64,000 nucleotides of DNA, taken from assembly GCF_002105155.1 (NCBI RefSeq), contig NW_019029015.1:310001-374000 (forward strand), written 5' to 3'. Of this stretch, positions 1 to 15,696 are shown piece by piece. Numbering within the stretch: position 1 is the stretch's first letter; every line of letters starts with the position of its first letter. This DNA comes from Lobosporangium transversale. Taxonomy: Eukaryota > Mortierellomycota > Mortierellomycetes > Mortierellales > Mortierellaceae. A program made the position numbers and the translations under genes. The notes under the pieces are model-generated. The model saw nothing but the letters and a program-made list of their open reading frames with translations. It was not told where the DNA came from and did no database searches.

Positions 1-2385
1 GGTATTATCTCGCACCTATGCAAAGACGCTGGTTTATATAGTCTTCGTGAAATCAACTACAATGAACCTCCTACGACTATGCCTATTTGGCCCCCTGTTC
101 AGGATATGGTCCAAGCTGCCATCCCTTCCAATGGCTCCACATTGAGTGCACACGACTTTCTCACCTCGCTTCAGCAGCGTGCTGATCACGAAGCTTCTCA
201 TGGAGCTCGATCGGCTACTGCTGTTGATAGTAATGAACAAAAATTCTTGACCTGTCGTGACTTTTATATCGCCTACAAATCAGGGAAAAGAAAACCAACT
301 GAGGTAGTTATAGCTGTTACGAAGACGAGTGGAAGGTTGAAATCCTTACTCAATTTAACGCTTCATTATAAAAACATTTTTGAATTTCTTAGGTTGCAGA
401 ACAACTTTTGAATGCGATCAAGGCTTCAGATGAAGTCTCGCCAGCCTTGGGTGCTGTCTGGAACTATAATAGGGATGCCATCCTCAAGCAAGCTAAAGAA
501 TCAACAGACCGATATAACCAAGGCCGACCTTTAAGTATCGTCGACGGTGTTCCAGTTATCATCAAAGGTACCAAAAAAAAAAAAAAAAAAAAAAAGTGTG
601 ACTGCAAAGAAGCAAGCAAATCTAACTTTTTGTACAATGGGGTTTCAATCATCCTTTTATTTTCTTCAAGATGAGCTCGACATCAAAGGACTTGAAACTG
701 GAGTTGGTACTAATTTCATCAACAAGGGTAACCCAGCAAAGGAAGATGCTCACCTGGTCTCCTTGCTCCGTTCCCACGGCGCTCTCATTATTGGCAAATC
801 TGTTATGCACGAGATTGGTAAGCAAATGACCGATTGATTTTCTTAATTTGTTTGTGTACACATTAAGACAGAGCATCGGTATCTGACAAATAATCAAATT
901 GACAGGTTTGGGTATCACCAACTTCAACCCCAGTACTAAAACTCCCCGGAATCCTTACCAGCCCGAACATTCAACAGGAGGAAGTTCAGGCGGATCAGGC
1001 GCCGCTGTAGCCTCTGGGTAAGTTGAACAGTATTCATGGTTACTTTTTAAAGCTACAATAGTACCTTTTTATTTTTGTTTTTTAATATTCATCACTTCTA
1101 TTATCAAAATAGACTTTGTCCAATTGCAATTGGGTGTGATGGCGGTGGATCCGTCAGAATCCCTTCATCGTACTGCGGGATCTATGGTCTGAAACCCACC
1201 CAGGGCCGTATTTCAGGCCGGGGTGAATATCCATTGGCGCCGAGTGTAGCGACTAGCGGACCCATGTGCGCCACAATGGAGGACCTTGCGATCGTATACG
1301 CCATTATTGCCGGTCGAGATGTTAAGGTTTGTTGCTGCTAACATTAAAAGACACTTTGCACTTTGTGTGCATACTGGGCGCAATCCAAATGTGTTCTAAT
1401 GAAACAAGGTTTGCATTCGTACATTTAATTTAGGATCCGAATTCACACTTTCAGCCTGCAGTAGTGTTACCAGCTCCGGGTGATGCGGCAATTGCTGCCT
1501 CCAGTGGTCAGCTTCAAGGCCTCCGCATTGGCATCTATCGCCGCTGGTTTGAAGACGTCACTCATCCTGAGATCTCCAAGATATGCTACAAGATGCTAGA
1601 TCAACTCTGCAAGGATCATGGAGCTGTACTTGTTGATATTGAAATCCCTGAGCTGTTTGAATTGAACAAGGCACACAATATTGCGATTGTTGGAGAGATG
1701 ATATCAGAAGTCTATGTAAGTTGAACAAAAAAAAAACTATTTGAATGCTTGCGAGCTACGAAGAAATATAATATGATATTTATTACTATTAACACTTATG
1801 CTTTCTTTTTGCTTTTCTTTCATTATTCCATGTCTTAATTAGAAAGATCGCAAGAAGTTTAATTATCAGACGAGGCTAGAATTGGCAATGATGAATAGTT
1901 TGAGGATGCAGGATTATGTTCGGGCACAAAAGCAGCGAACGCGTAATATCCGCTTCCTTGAGACTTTGTTTGGACATAAAGCAGATGACCAGCAGCACCA
2001 GGAACAATATCCATGCCTGAATGGTCAACAAGGCATCGTGGATGTGATTGTTACGCCGACGATCGCTAATCTGCCTCCACGTGTGAACGCCGGGGCGGAA
2101 TCGCATGGAGAATCAAATTACGTGAACAATATAAAGGGGATGCAATACATGATGATGGCCAATTTGACGGGTATCCCCGGTATCACCGCAGTAGCAGGCT
2201 ATACAAAGGAGCCCTATGTTCACTCGAATGGTGATCATTATTCCCCTGGATTCCCTATTGGGATCCAGTTCATGGGCCAGTGGTGGGACGAGAAACGACT
2301 GATTCATATAGCAACCGTATGTGAGCAAGTTCTGAAAACACGTCAGAAGCCCAAGATCTGGTTGGGTGACAATTACACATTATGA
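1..2385 (+). CDS. Amidase-signature hydrolase (fatty-acid-amide-hydrolase-like), 5' end outside window
   Basis: Serine hydrolase of the amidase-signature family, which cleaves amide bonds with a Ser-cisSer-Lys triad. Exons that keep one frame: 1-303, 393-567, 671-817, 906-1017, 1113-1326, 1434-1715 and 1843-2385, all GT-AG. The visible part is 591 residues, close to a full family member, so little is missing upstream. The catalytic Lys lies in GVPVIIKDE, split by the intron at 568. The Gly/Ser-rich signature [14 protein letters not shown] is at 976-1017 and the cis-Ser loop [11 protein letters not shown] is just after the next intron. The C-terminal part ([21 protein letters not shown]) is also typical. 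The intron at 568 opens with a poly-A run. All catalytic residues are present, so it is probably active. Substrate (fatty amides, acetamides or others) cannot be read from the sequence. Confidence 0.9.
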
Positions 2386-2876
2386 GCAAAAAAAAAACCT
2401 CCGGACCATATCTAGATTAATCATGCTGCCTAAATAAATAAATTAGAAGAAAAAGGATGAAGATTGAAGAAAGTAAAACGGAGAGAAGAAAGTAAGGGCT
2501 GTCAGGGATATAAATCTGAATGCTCAGAATGATGGTAGATGACTAATGATTGCACACGCGTGTACAGTCTACATGGCTATTACTCATTGCATACACACAG
2601 TGCATGCACAAGAACACGCACAATCCTTCACACCTGACTGACACTAACAGGAAATCCAAAAAAAATTCGCACGAAGAGAAGGAGTGAAACACATTTGTAC
2701 TGTACACAAAGACGGCTTTGCTCACTTGAACAAGAGCCAAATTCAAAACAAACAGTCTTGTTTGTTGAGTTTATTGAATCATGCAAAAAACATTTGTTGA
2801 ATCCATTCTTCCCTGTTCCTTACTTGCTTTTTGCCTTCTTTCCCCTTTCCAACCTTTTTTCCATTCTTAAAGGCTA
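2386..2876 (+). other. Intergenic: 3' end of amidase gene and promoter of the Stm1-like gene
   Basis: No coding potential seen. The last 120 bases before the start codon at 2877 are rich in pyrimidine tracts, which recur upstream of several genes in this window. Confidence 0.6.
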
Positions 2877-3496
2877 ATGGCGTCCACCAACATCTTTGAC
2901 GTCCTCAACGACGACGCTCAGGATCAGGAGATCCGCGTCCCCGCCCCAAAGAAGGAGACTAAGCCTGCTGCAAAAACTGGTGCAAAGCCTGCTGCCGGTA
3001 ATACCTCCAAGTCTGCTACTACTGACAACAGAGGTCCTCGCAAGGATGCTCCTCGCCCCAACAACAGACCAAGAGATAATGATGGTAGGTCTCTTGATAC
3101 AAAAACCCTTTTGTATCGTATCGCTGTTTGATGATTAAACGGAGTGGAACACAATTCACGTATAGCTACCACAATCACGACGTTGCTATAAAAAAAAAAA
3201 AAACAAATGTGTGGTTGTTTCGAGCTTTCGATATCACTTTTCATTGATAAGACTTCCATCTCACAGAGACTGCAACATTGAAGTGATATCTGGACCGCTT
3301 TCTCGTCCTTCCAGACAGGATCAAAAAGTACGAATGGACGCGTGGTCATCGGTCAGATTATATTCCGCAAAGTCTTTTTTCTTTATATATATGTATTGGA
3401 CATATCTGGATTCATGCGCTCTATTACAGGATCGACTCTTTTAAATACTTTGACATATTTCTTTTCTAAAATAACCGGCAGGTTATGTCTACTTAA

Positions 3497-3533
<37 letters not shown>

Positions 3534-4573
3534 CCTGTGGAAGCAGGAATAACACAGCTTTATTGGCACTAATATAAAGTGCTGTAGTTGCAAATGTGTG
3601 TTTACATGGAGTACTTTCAACCTGAGGAAAGTGAAGCAAACAACTCAGGAATGTCATCGGATGTGGCTATCGTGTAAGCTCTACATCTTCATTTTACTGT
3701 GGACTGATGATTTTTTTTTTTTTTTTATTTTTTTTTATTTTTTATATAGCTCCTCGTGGACCTCGTTATGACCGTGCTCCTCGTGATGGAGAAGCCACAC
3801 CCCGCCCACCTCGCGGATCTCGTGCCCCTCGTGGTGGCCGTGGTGGTCGTCATGGCGGCTATGACCGCCACTCTGGAACTGGCATTGTTGACAGTGAAAA
3901 CAAAGAAAACAACCGTTTGGGCGATCCCACTTCTTCTTATCTCGAAGCTGAGCAAGATGCTGCTACTGTGTAAGTAATTCAAGCAATTATCTACTTTCAC
4001 AATGGAGATTTAACTGTTGATTGCTATTATAACGGACCTATAGGAAGGATATGTTGGTCTTATGGAAATCTCATCTCATTATCACTCATGTATTATATCG
4101 ATAGAGGCACTGATGAGGCTACTACCGATGCTCCCGAGCCTGCTGAGCCCGAGACTACCATCAAGACCCTTGATGACTTCTTGCAAGAGAAGGCTGCCAA
4201 GGCCGCCAAGATTGCTCTTCCCGAAGCCCGTGCTGCCAATGCCGGAGCGGATGAATCCAAGTGGAAGGACGCCAAGGTCCTTGAGATCCAGGAGGCTGAA
4301 GACTTCATCAAGATGGGAAAGGAGTCTGCGACCAAGTCCCGCAAGGGCAAGAAGGAGGGCAAGGTCTTGATTACGGATATTGATTTCAAGTTCACTGAAC
4401 CTGCCCGTGAGCCTGCTCCCCGCAGCGCTTTCCGCGGTGGTCGTGGAGGTGATCGTGCGCCCCGTGGTGCTCGTGGCGGCAATAGCAGTCGCCCTCGCGG
4501 TGGTGCCGGTTCTCGTGGTGCTTCGGTCAATGTTGATGATCAGGAAGTCTTCCCAAGCCTCGGCTCCCAGTAA
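2877..4573 (+). CDS. Stm1/SERBP1-like ribosome-binding protein (HABP4/PAI-RBP1 family)
   Basis: Small basic protein of the Stm1/SERBP1 family, which binds idle 80S ribosomes and mRNA and preserves ribosomes during nutrient stress. Exons 2877-3084, 3750-3969 and 4105-4573 give 298 residues. The N-terminus (MASTNIFDVLNDD) matches the short Stm1_N motif. Residues 70-115 are RG-rich and lead into DRHSGTGIVDSENKEN, the family's core signature. The C-terminal third has the TIKTLDDFLQEKAAK helix, a Lys-rich segment, further RGG boxes and the terminal EVFPSLGSQ. The first intron is unusually long (665 bp) and carries a poly-A run at about 3501-3531; the second is 135 bp. RGG arginines would be expected to be methylated, as known for the family. 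Confidence 0.88.
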
Positions 4574-5496
4574 AGGCAATAGGCAAAGGAGGAACCTAGG
4601 AAGAATTGAATTTGGCTCTTTACGAGTCAGAGGGGATATTGTTAAAACTGTTTAATGAAGAGTTTGCCAACAATGTTTTTTTTTTGTCAGTATTCCGATG
4701 TCTGAATTGCCACCATCTCTGAAAAATGCTGGTCAAAGCGTTTTTTTTTCAGTAATCTGGAAAGGAGGAAATGTGTAAACAGTTTCAGTTTGAAAAATAT
4801 ACCATTCGGCATTTCAAGAGAACTTTAGAAGCAAGTCATCTTATAGATCTCTTGATACAGACAATTGCCCATTTCCGACGCCCAGTGCCTTGGGTTGCTG
4901 CATCCATGTCCCTGACTGACTTCGCCAACACATGTGTTGTCCTCTCACGCCGAAAGTTGAACAATGCGCTCAGACATAAACTTACCGTTCCCGTATGCAA
5001 AGATTGTAAAAAAAAAAAAGGAACGACATCATAAGAAATTACTCCTTGCGCCGTTCATCCCTTACCCTTTTTTCAGTTTCTTTCCGCCTTATTACATGTC
5101 TTTAGTTGTAAATCTTTTTTTTCTTTTTTCCCTTGTTCCCCTTTTCTTTTTTGTTATCAACATCTTCATAACTGGTCTGAGCTCTTTTCTTAATCACCCC
5201 TTTCTCTATTTCACCCCCTGTCATTATTTTATTGTCGAGTGATCCTCATCTTTGTCTCTTCTAAAGTGAGTTTTTCTGCTGACTTTTACTTTTTAATATT
5301 CTGTTCTTTTTCACCACCATTTATATTCAGTCCCCAAGCTATTTCCTCATAATTATTCACATTTCTAACCTAAAAAAAAGAAGACCTTGCAGTGACATTT
5401 TATAGCTACAATATAAAACAAGGTTTTGCAACAGAATAATAAGGTGCATTTAAAGAGCATTGGCAAAGAAATCAATGAGTGGCGCCTCTGGGCGCT

Positions 5497-5527
<31 letters not shown>

Positions 5528-6621
5528 CACGAAAATTGCGTGACACGCGCCACGAAGACGCGAAACGAGCGCGTCTGCAGTTTAGAACAGATTTAACATA
5601 AAGTGTAATGAGGATGAGATGGAAGGTTTTCCTGCATGCCATTTACATTTAAACCGTTACTTAACCCCTGAATGAGTCCGACTTCATGCATTTCTGACAA
5701 TTGACAATCTATGATTCAGATGGTTTAGGAAGTCGTGGCTTTTTTTTTTTGTATAACGCGCATTGAGTGTGTGTGTGGTTCAATGTGTGATGATTGTATT
5801 TATGGTTGGTCTGTACTAAGAATGTTCTATTACTGATATTGTTTGTACCCTATACCTCTAATGTCAGTTACTGCTTGAATACTTCCATTTCGCTCATATC
5901 TGTCAACATGACTTTAAGAAAAGAATAATTCCTAAACTCACATTTTAAATTATGTAGGATTGTATTACATCCCTGTATTTGTGAATGCATCCTCCTGTCC
6001 TCCTTTTCCCCTCGTTCCCCCTCTCTTTCCTTCCTTATTTCTAAGCCCTACAAACAGACGCTTTTTTTTTTCTTCCTTCCTTCCCATCACCATCACTCTT
6101 GATATTTAAGTATCTCGTCAAAGTCATCCATCCTTCCTTCCCTTCCTCTTCCCTTTCCTTGCATCCTCTCAATATTCTTTTAGCCTTTCTTGCTCTACTG
6201 ACTTTTTTATTTTATTTTATTTTATTTTTTATTTTTCCCTCCCTATTAAAGGACGTATATTGTAAATATATGTCTTAGATTCCGTGGATCAAAGTATTTC
6301 GAGTAAATAACCAGGTAGAGTAATAACCCCGAATATTACCCAATCCGTCAATCCCATCATGACGACCTCTATCATCTGCATTCTTTCCAGGACGGAAAGT
6401 ATGCCTTGAGATGCGTTGCTTCGGCTCAACTCTTTTCCATACGATCTATTAACCACATACCGCTGCTTGCTTAATCATCATACTGAAGACAATCTACCAG
6501 GCCCTAATTTTTTTTAAACCTTTTTTTCAATATCTATCAAAACAACCCGTAACTTTCACGAAGATCAAGGACATCGCCCAATTGCTCTACTACTGCAAGT
6601 CTTTAGTGACATTAAAGACGG
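4574..6621. other. Intergenic region with poly-A/T runs and CT-rich tracts
   Basis: About 2 kb with no supported gene. It holds a poly-A run at about 5502-5526, T-rich stretches at 4676-4686 and 5740-5750, and long pyrimidine-rich tracts at 5060-5240 and 5990-6240 that probably belong to the promoter and leader of the gene starting at 6622. Short open frames here consist of low-complexity sequence. Confidence 0.6.
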
Positions 6622-8032
6622 ATGATGAGCAACGCCAAATTCGGGCTCACAGACCCTGCCGTCACTAATCAGCGAAATGTTCAGTTCCGAGTCCCGCCAT
6701 CTCAACAACAACAACAGATGTATCCGCAGCAGCAACAGCAGCACTCACCAGTACATGAGGGGACCGGCCTGGCCAACATGGCACCCAAGTCCCAAATCCC
6801 TGATCCTGCCTATACACAGCAGTGTTCATCATCAGGCATGCCCATGTCCCAACAAGGGCATTCTACACATCCGCAGCAATATTCACATTCTTCACACTCT
6901 TCACACTCTTCACACTCACATTCACAATTCAGTTCGAATCCACAACAGCCGTCCCATCCTCATCAACATCAGCAGCAAAGACCGCCAATCCCACCCAATC
7001 ATCGACTGCATCACAGCATCTCTGCAGGCAATATCTCCATGGCTGCAAACGCTACACGGTATGCAAACCTGAATGCCCCTGGCGGTGGCACAGCGCCACT
7101 AAAAAAGAAAGATCCGTATGCGACAGCTTGGAGAACGTACTCCAAAATTGCAGAAGAACTGCAGCTTCTTAATCCAGACGGGAGTCTTTATCCAATCTCT
7201 AAGGAAGCAATCTTGAAGTACCTGCATCACCAATCCAAGAGAATCAAATCAAGCAACCTTCACTGGTATGTGAATGGATTGAAGAAACACCAAGAGAACT
7301 TGGGTTTCCCATGGGACGATGTCCGATATGATGAGCAGGTCGTGAGCTTGCTGAAGGAGCTCACCCTACATCCTGTCATGGTGAGTGAGAATGGAGATGA
7401 TGATGGGCATGGACACAATTATGGCTCACAGCCAAACCGACATCGACAGACCAACTCCGGCACGTATCCTCCAGGAAGGGTCAGCCATCACTATTCGTCG
7501 TCCTCTGTCGACACGACTAAGATTGCAAATCTTTTCATATCTCATCAATCGCAACCATCTCAATCCTCACAACAACAACAACAACAACAGCAACAACAGC
7601 AACAGCAACAGCAACAACAACAAACACAGCAGCAGCATCACCAAATCCAGCAAAAGCAGTCTATATCCCACAACCAATCCTATAACAATGGTCCAAAACC
7701 TAATCAAGGCCTGCCACAGTATCATCATCACCACCAACAGCAGATGCATTCACAGGCTCAACGAATTCAGCAAAATTCGCCACCAAAGCCATTCTACCAA
7801 GCCCCTTTACATCATGCACGGACACCCAGTTCACAGGAATTAACTCACCACAATGGCACCGGTAGTGGCGTAGGATATCAATCTTCACCACCCAGCGCTA
7901 ACTTCATGCCGACAGATGTTGAAGCTTCACGATCAGATTCGATCATTAATGTTCCCAGCACATTGACGAAAAGGAAGCGAGATGGTTTTGCATTCAAGAA
8001 ACGTAAGACACTGCAGTCTCTCTCTCTCTCTC

Positions 8033-8072
<40 letters not shown>

Positions 8073-8416
8073 TTTATTCAGAGCTCCTTTAAGCCTTTAT
8101 TCGGGTTGTACTAATTATTATTATAATTATTTTTTATTTTGTAGGACGCGCGCCAGGAGAAGATAATGATGGCGATGACATGCAAGATGATGAACTCCGG
8201 GGTGGAGATTTCGATGAAGATAGACGAGGGCATGATTTAGATGACTTTGACGACATTGAAAACCCAAATGGATACCAGTCATTGAAGCGTCGTGCATCCA
8301 CAGGAACATTACTGAGTCAAGCAAGAGCAACAGCTGTAAAGAATGTCTTTTTTGTTTAGTTTTGGTATTTATTTGCATTAACCAAACTATCGTCTCAAGA
8401 AATCCTTTTATTTATG

Positions 8417-8449
<33 letters not shown>

Positions 8450-10351
8450 CAACCAGGATAAGCATGCTCTCGGACCATTTATGCCGGTTCAACATGAATC
8501 AAGTTCACATTTGTATCGACTGGGGCATGTCCATGAAACACCTCCAGGTAAAGTCAACACTATCCTTTCTCAGCAACGGGGAGATCAACTCCTTCGATCT
8601 CCTTCACCTGACCCACGAGATGACGATTTAAATGGCCAGCACCCGTCGAGTCAACTTACCCAAGGCTCTCCAGCAGACTTTATGCCTTCGAATTCATTTG
8701 CTGGTGGGCATCCCTTTGCTGAGGGTGAATTTCGACGGTATCACCATCGTCACCAGAGCAGTTCCGGTACAGTAACATCCCCTACAGGCTTTACTACGCC
8801 TCTACCATCCTCTCACAGCAATGCACCGACTGCAATACCGGCTCCTGGAGCCGCAACCAAGACAACCGTCCAGTTTTCAGAAGTGGTTGAATGTGCTCAG
8901 ATGCTACAAGCAAAGTATGGAAACAAATGCAAGGACCATCCTTGGGGCTGTGTTCAGGCCACCGAAAGCCGACATCTGGAGTTGACCATTAAGATGTACA
9001 TGGACTGGGCTGGTCTTGTGGTAAATAATATGGCTTTTTATTTTTTTATTTTTTAATTTTACGTTATTTTATTTTATTTATAAAAATCAATAAGCTTCTT
9101 CCTTCCCAATCACGAAAACTAATCAAATATGAGTTTGACCCATAATAGGCGAGTGGTCGGTTGACCATGGGTGAGATACCCGACCTTCCAGAGTTCCGTA
9201 TCGCAAAGCCTCCCCATAGTGGTGCACTAAGGCGCATGGCCTCCACGCCTCTCACGTCATCCTTCCTGAATAATAGTTCAATGAGCACAGGAGCACCAGT
9301 GAATTTAACTGGTTCGTCCGCACGGCACATGGGCGCAAAAAATGCGCTTTCTGGCTCAGGACATGGCCTATTCGACCCTTACCGGTCACCATCCTCATCT
9401 CCCCAGCATTGTTACCATCACGATAAGGATCAGATAACAGAGAAAAGCGAGCTTTCGAGCAGAATTGACTCTTCGCCTCTACAACCGACCTCTGTACAGA
9501 GATCTGTCCTATCGTCACCTCCACCTTCAGGAGCGGACAGTTTCCCTAGCGATGATGTGCCTGCTGAAAGTACCAGTGGATCACTTGCTAACCAGGTCCG
9601 TACTGCTCGTAAGATGCCTAGTACGCCTAGTTTGGGCCAGCATATGCGAGAAGGACAAACTATATCTCATTTGGAGCATCAACAAAAACGTCACGTCGAT
9701 AGATTTACGATGGGGCTTGCAAGAGGACATTTACATGCGACTGTTTCAAAATGGACTGGATCTTCACCACGGTCCGAAGGAGAGATGTCAGAGGACGAAG
9801 AGTTGGATGAAAGGAATGTTGACATTGATAGGGCAAATGAAGAAATTGATAATTATGCTTTGAGCCCATGGGCCACTGGCCCAAGTGCCCTTGCTGCTGC
9901 GAAGGCAGCTCAAAAGGCAGGTATCATTATAAGTGACGACACTAGTGGCGACACTAGTGATAAAAAGTTCAGTGATGAGGATATGGACAAGGTACAGTCA
10001 ACAGCTGTTCAGAATGAACCGGTGCCACCGCAAGGGTTAGCAAGTACAGGAGCGTTTGCCTCTTCATCAACCATGATAGAAGATGATGCAGAGACTGCTG
10101 TGTCAGTAATCGGCACTATTTCTGACCCAACTCCTATGCAGCCGGCAGAAAGTGATGATGTGGTTAACGGCGGCGTCGATAGCGGTTCGGTGTATACAGC
10201 GACTAAAGAATTAAACTCATTGATGATTGGGTGTGCAGCAGAGCAAAAGGACAACGGAAAGAAGCAGAAGAAAGAAGGGGATGCTGTCGCTAAATCGCAC
10301 AGCGATGAAGACACTGAAATGGCTGAGGCGACATGGGATATGCAAGATTAA
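6622..10351 (+). CDS. Gln/His-rich nuclear-type protein with a tyrosine-recombinase core-binding-like domain
   Basis: Exons 6622-8002, 8145-8335, 8457-9020 and 9149-10351 give 1112 residues. Residues 1-150 and 270-420 are low-complexity Gln/His/Ser with a poly-Gln run at 7570-7626. Residues about 162-253 are a compact helical domain (DPYATAWRTYSKIAEELQLL, then SSNLHWYVNGLKKHQENLG and VVSLLKELTLHPV). It reads like the SAM-like core-binding domain of Crypton/phage tyrosine recombinases; no catalytic R-H-R-Y domain follows. KRKRDG and KKRR clusters near 460 could be nuclear signals. A second conserved-looking block at about 665-733 (CKDHPWGCV, RHLELTIKMYMDWAGLV, LTMGEIPDLPEF) crosses the last intron; I do not recognise it. 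The C-terminal 350 residues are acidic and disordered. A DNA-binding regulator is my inference; the product name is not established. Confidence 0.72.
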
Positions 10352-10997
10352 AAAAAAAAAAAAAAACGCCAACGGCAAATATGCGCAAAAAAAAAAAAAA
10401 GATTGAATTCATTTGTTTGTACTTTCAATTTATTATTATTATTATTATTATTATTGTTGTTATTCCTACTAGTACTACTATTACTAACTACAAAATTATT
10501 ATTATTGTTATAACTATTATTATTGATCAATAAAAAAATCCAGCGTAATGAGTATACACCACAAAGTTGATCTGCTCCTAAAATGACGGACATTGTCTGT
10601 AGTCCAAAGCACCATAACTCTAAATAAGAAACCACATTAAGACGGTGACAAAGATTGAATCTCAGCCAATGAGATCTCGAGGATCCAGGTTCTCACCAAA
10701 AGAAAAGAAAAAAAATATGCGTATGCTTTTATTCGTGATTTGAATCTTTTATTAGGGTTGTTCACAAGTTTGGCATGCTATACTATTTTACAGAGATATA
10801 TTTACAAAAAAAAAAAACGCCCTTTCTCCCTATCCTCCCTACTCTCCTTACCCCCACACACAACAACACACACCTTTCGTGCTCTCGCATTCTCCTCCTT
10901 CTTTCTTTTCATTTTTCTTCATTTCTTCTCCTTTCTTTTCATCTTTCTCTTTGCTCCTTATGCTCAGATCGGTTTTTACTATGCTCCGCCTGCATGC
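10352..10997. other. Convergent intergenic region with ATT microsatellite and homopolymers
   Basis: Tail-to-tail spacer between the gene ending at 10351 and the kinase ending at 10998. It contains A-runs right after the first stop codon (10350-10366, 10386-10400), an ATT/TTA microsatellite at about 10430-10530 and a CT-rich stretch at 10820-10960. No gene is seen. Confidence 0.6.
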
Positions 10998-12935
<1,938 letters not shown>

Positions 12936-13211
12936 TTTGATTTTGATTTTGATTTTGATACTGAAATAATAATAATAATAATAAAGGATGAAATCCTTTG
13001 GAGGATGATTGCAAATAAGATGTATTCGAATGACAGAAGGTTCGAGAGGATAGTAGAGTGTTCAACAAGGTAATATATAGTAGTTTTTTCTTTTTCTATT
13101 TTTTTTTTTTTTTTTTTTTTTTTTTCCCCCACGGAGGCTTGTGACTTGTACGTGTAAAACCTCTTTGGTTAAAAAGAAGCGTGTATGCGGGATGGAAAAT
13201 CAGAGTTGAGG

Positions 13212-13244
<33 letters not shown>

Positions 13245-13888
13245 AATATAATGATTTCTGTATCGATATTGGGCTCGGATTTGGGTTTGGCTTTGGGCTA
13301 GGATTTTTTTGCTGTGCCTTTTTGCTGACGGATGTTATCTCTTGATTGGTGTGGTGCTTAAAGAAAAAAAAAAAAAAAAAAAAAAAAGGGCGATCCAAGG
13401 TATCGATTCTATTTAATACATGTAATGCATGTCCAAATATTTTGAATGTCAAGTTAGCGATATTTTTTTTAAAATAATGACGCCTAGCGTCTTGGCAAAA
13501 ATGCAATCTCCCTTCTCCACACCTCCCTACCCACCCCCACCCCCACCCCCTCCTTCCTCATTGAACAATGCTGGTAATTATTCGGTAAGGCATATGTAAA
13601 TAGGGAGGAGGGAAAAAATAAAAAAATAAAATAAAAATATAATAAAAAAGAAAGAGTGAAGGCGTGACAAGAAGGAGAACAAGGAGATAGGGGGGAGTAG
13701 AGAACAAAAATGATGAAAAACAGGCTAGAAAAGTAATAATAATAACAAAAAAAAAAAAAAAAAAAAAAATAGGAAAGTCCATCGCTGATCATTTCTCTGA
13801 ACAATACTGGTAATTGTTTTGATGAGATGAGGCTAAACAAGAATGAAATAGGGAGGGAATTGAAAGGGGCGGGATAGGGACGAGCCTG

Positions 13889-13920
<32 letters not shown>

Positions 13921-14513
13921 TTCATTCCTGATCATTTCTGCGAACAAATCTGGTAATCGCTCAAAAAGAGAAAAAGGGGAAGGGGAAACCAGTAACGAAC
14001 AAATATGCATTCCTGCAGAATGCAAAAAAAAAATAAAAAAGAAAAAAGAAAACATAATCAGAGCTACAGATGATTATAGTTTTATATTAGATGAAAGAAC
14101 AAACCAAGCAAGATGGAGTAAAATTTGGGTGGGAGGGGGAGGAATGTACATCAGGAAAAAGCGATATACCCAACACTGTAATGAAATCAACGCGATATGT
14201 GATCAACATCACACCCTGGTCACAATGAAGAAACAGGGATCGAGAGAAGAGAGGCAGTAATTACAAGGTTCAGAGGATGTGGGGATGAGAGGATGAGGAG
14301 ACAGAGATCATGATTACCATACACGTGCGTTCGAGTAAGAGGAATGTCGACAGCTTTGGCACATCCCCTGTGGCTTACCTTGATAGATCTCAGCTCAGGA
14401 TCTGATGGTTATGTCAGATAAGGATGTAAGCGTGTATGTTAAAAATATAGAGTATGGCGTGATGAAATGTGTTTACAAATATTGTAGACGTTCGTGCTGA
14501 GAAACGAATAAAA

Positions 14514-14545
<32 letters not shown>

Positions 14546-15665
14546 AAATAAAAAAAAAAAAAAGGTGCGTTCTTGGGCTGACGGGTTGTATTTATACGAG
14601 ATTGAAGTGTATTAAAACTTTGTACTTGAAGGACTGAATGCTTGGATTCAATGTGGTCTAGATAGGGCGTATCAATGGTAGCCAACCGTTAACCGAGCCT
14701 CCTAAAATTACACGGAGAGAGAAATGCTGGCCGTAAAGAAGTCTTAGTGAGAGCATCAATCCAGATTGTCGATGGTGGATCTGTTCTTAATGAAGATGAG
14801 GGGGGTGTTTGAGCTGAACCACCGGCAATATGTCTAAATTTGTGAACGAGCAATTGACATTTTCAGAAATTGAGACCTGCATGTACACAGTCAATTGAAT
14901 TCGAAAACTCTTTTTTTCTCGTGGTTTGTGCGACTATAATTAATTGACCCTTTGCTTTGATGGTAAGCATTGCCTGACAGAGCTTTGATTGGTATTGCTT
15001 TCAAAACCCACTATTCAGCTCACGAGCATAATACGATAAATAATATTTACTGACCACGCTAAAAAAATGCTTCTTTATTTCTATTTCCTGAATGCAAGAA
15101 CGATAATTTGATCTGGATGTACCAGAACCAACTTTTTTTTTTTTTTTTTTTTTTTTCTTTTATTATATTATATATATATATTTTTTGCATATTTCTCCTA
15201 GCAACCAAAGACACAGTTATTTTTACCGCCTGATCATGAAAAATCTCCTCGAGATCTGTCTTACCTAACTATGCTGATCATCCCTTGAGCTGTTTGAAAG
15301 TAAATTATGGCCAATGTGAATAAGAGACATTAGTCCGGAAAAAAAGTCTTTTTTTTTTTTTCTGCATTGCATTGAATGCTTAATCAGGTCCCACAGCCGA
15401 GACAAAAAAGCGAACAAACGCGTCACGAACACCAATCTGCATATTGTCTTAGTTCAAATTAGAATGCGCTTATTCATATCATATCAGGCTCAAAAGTGCT
15501 TTTTTGCATGTAAAGGATGACAAGAACTACAATCTTGATAGTATTTGTCTCCACCTAGCATCGCAAAATAAAAAAAATTAATAATAAAAAAAAAAAACAA
15601 GAAAGCGGCGAATCTTGAAGGAGACCTGTTATCCAAAATGAAGATACATTTTTTGACATAAAAGC

Positions 15666-15696
<31 letters not shown>

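Noticed and set aside
3085..3749. TGATGAT words in the long Stm1-like intron as snoRNA C boxes
   Set aside because: No properly spaced D box or stem was found.
4082..4579. 165- and 145-codon minus frames over the Stm1-like gene
   Set aside because: Shadow frames of the RG-rich last exon; the plus frame has the family motifs.
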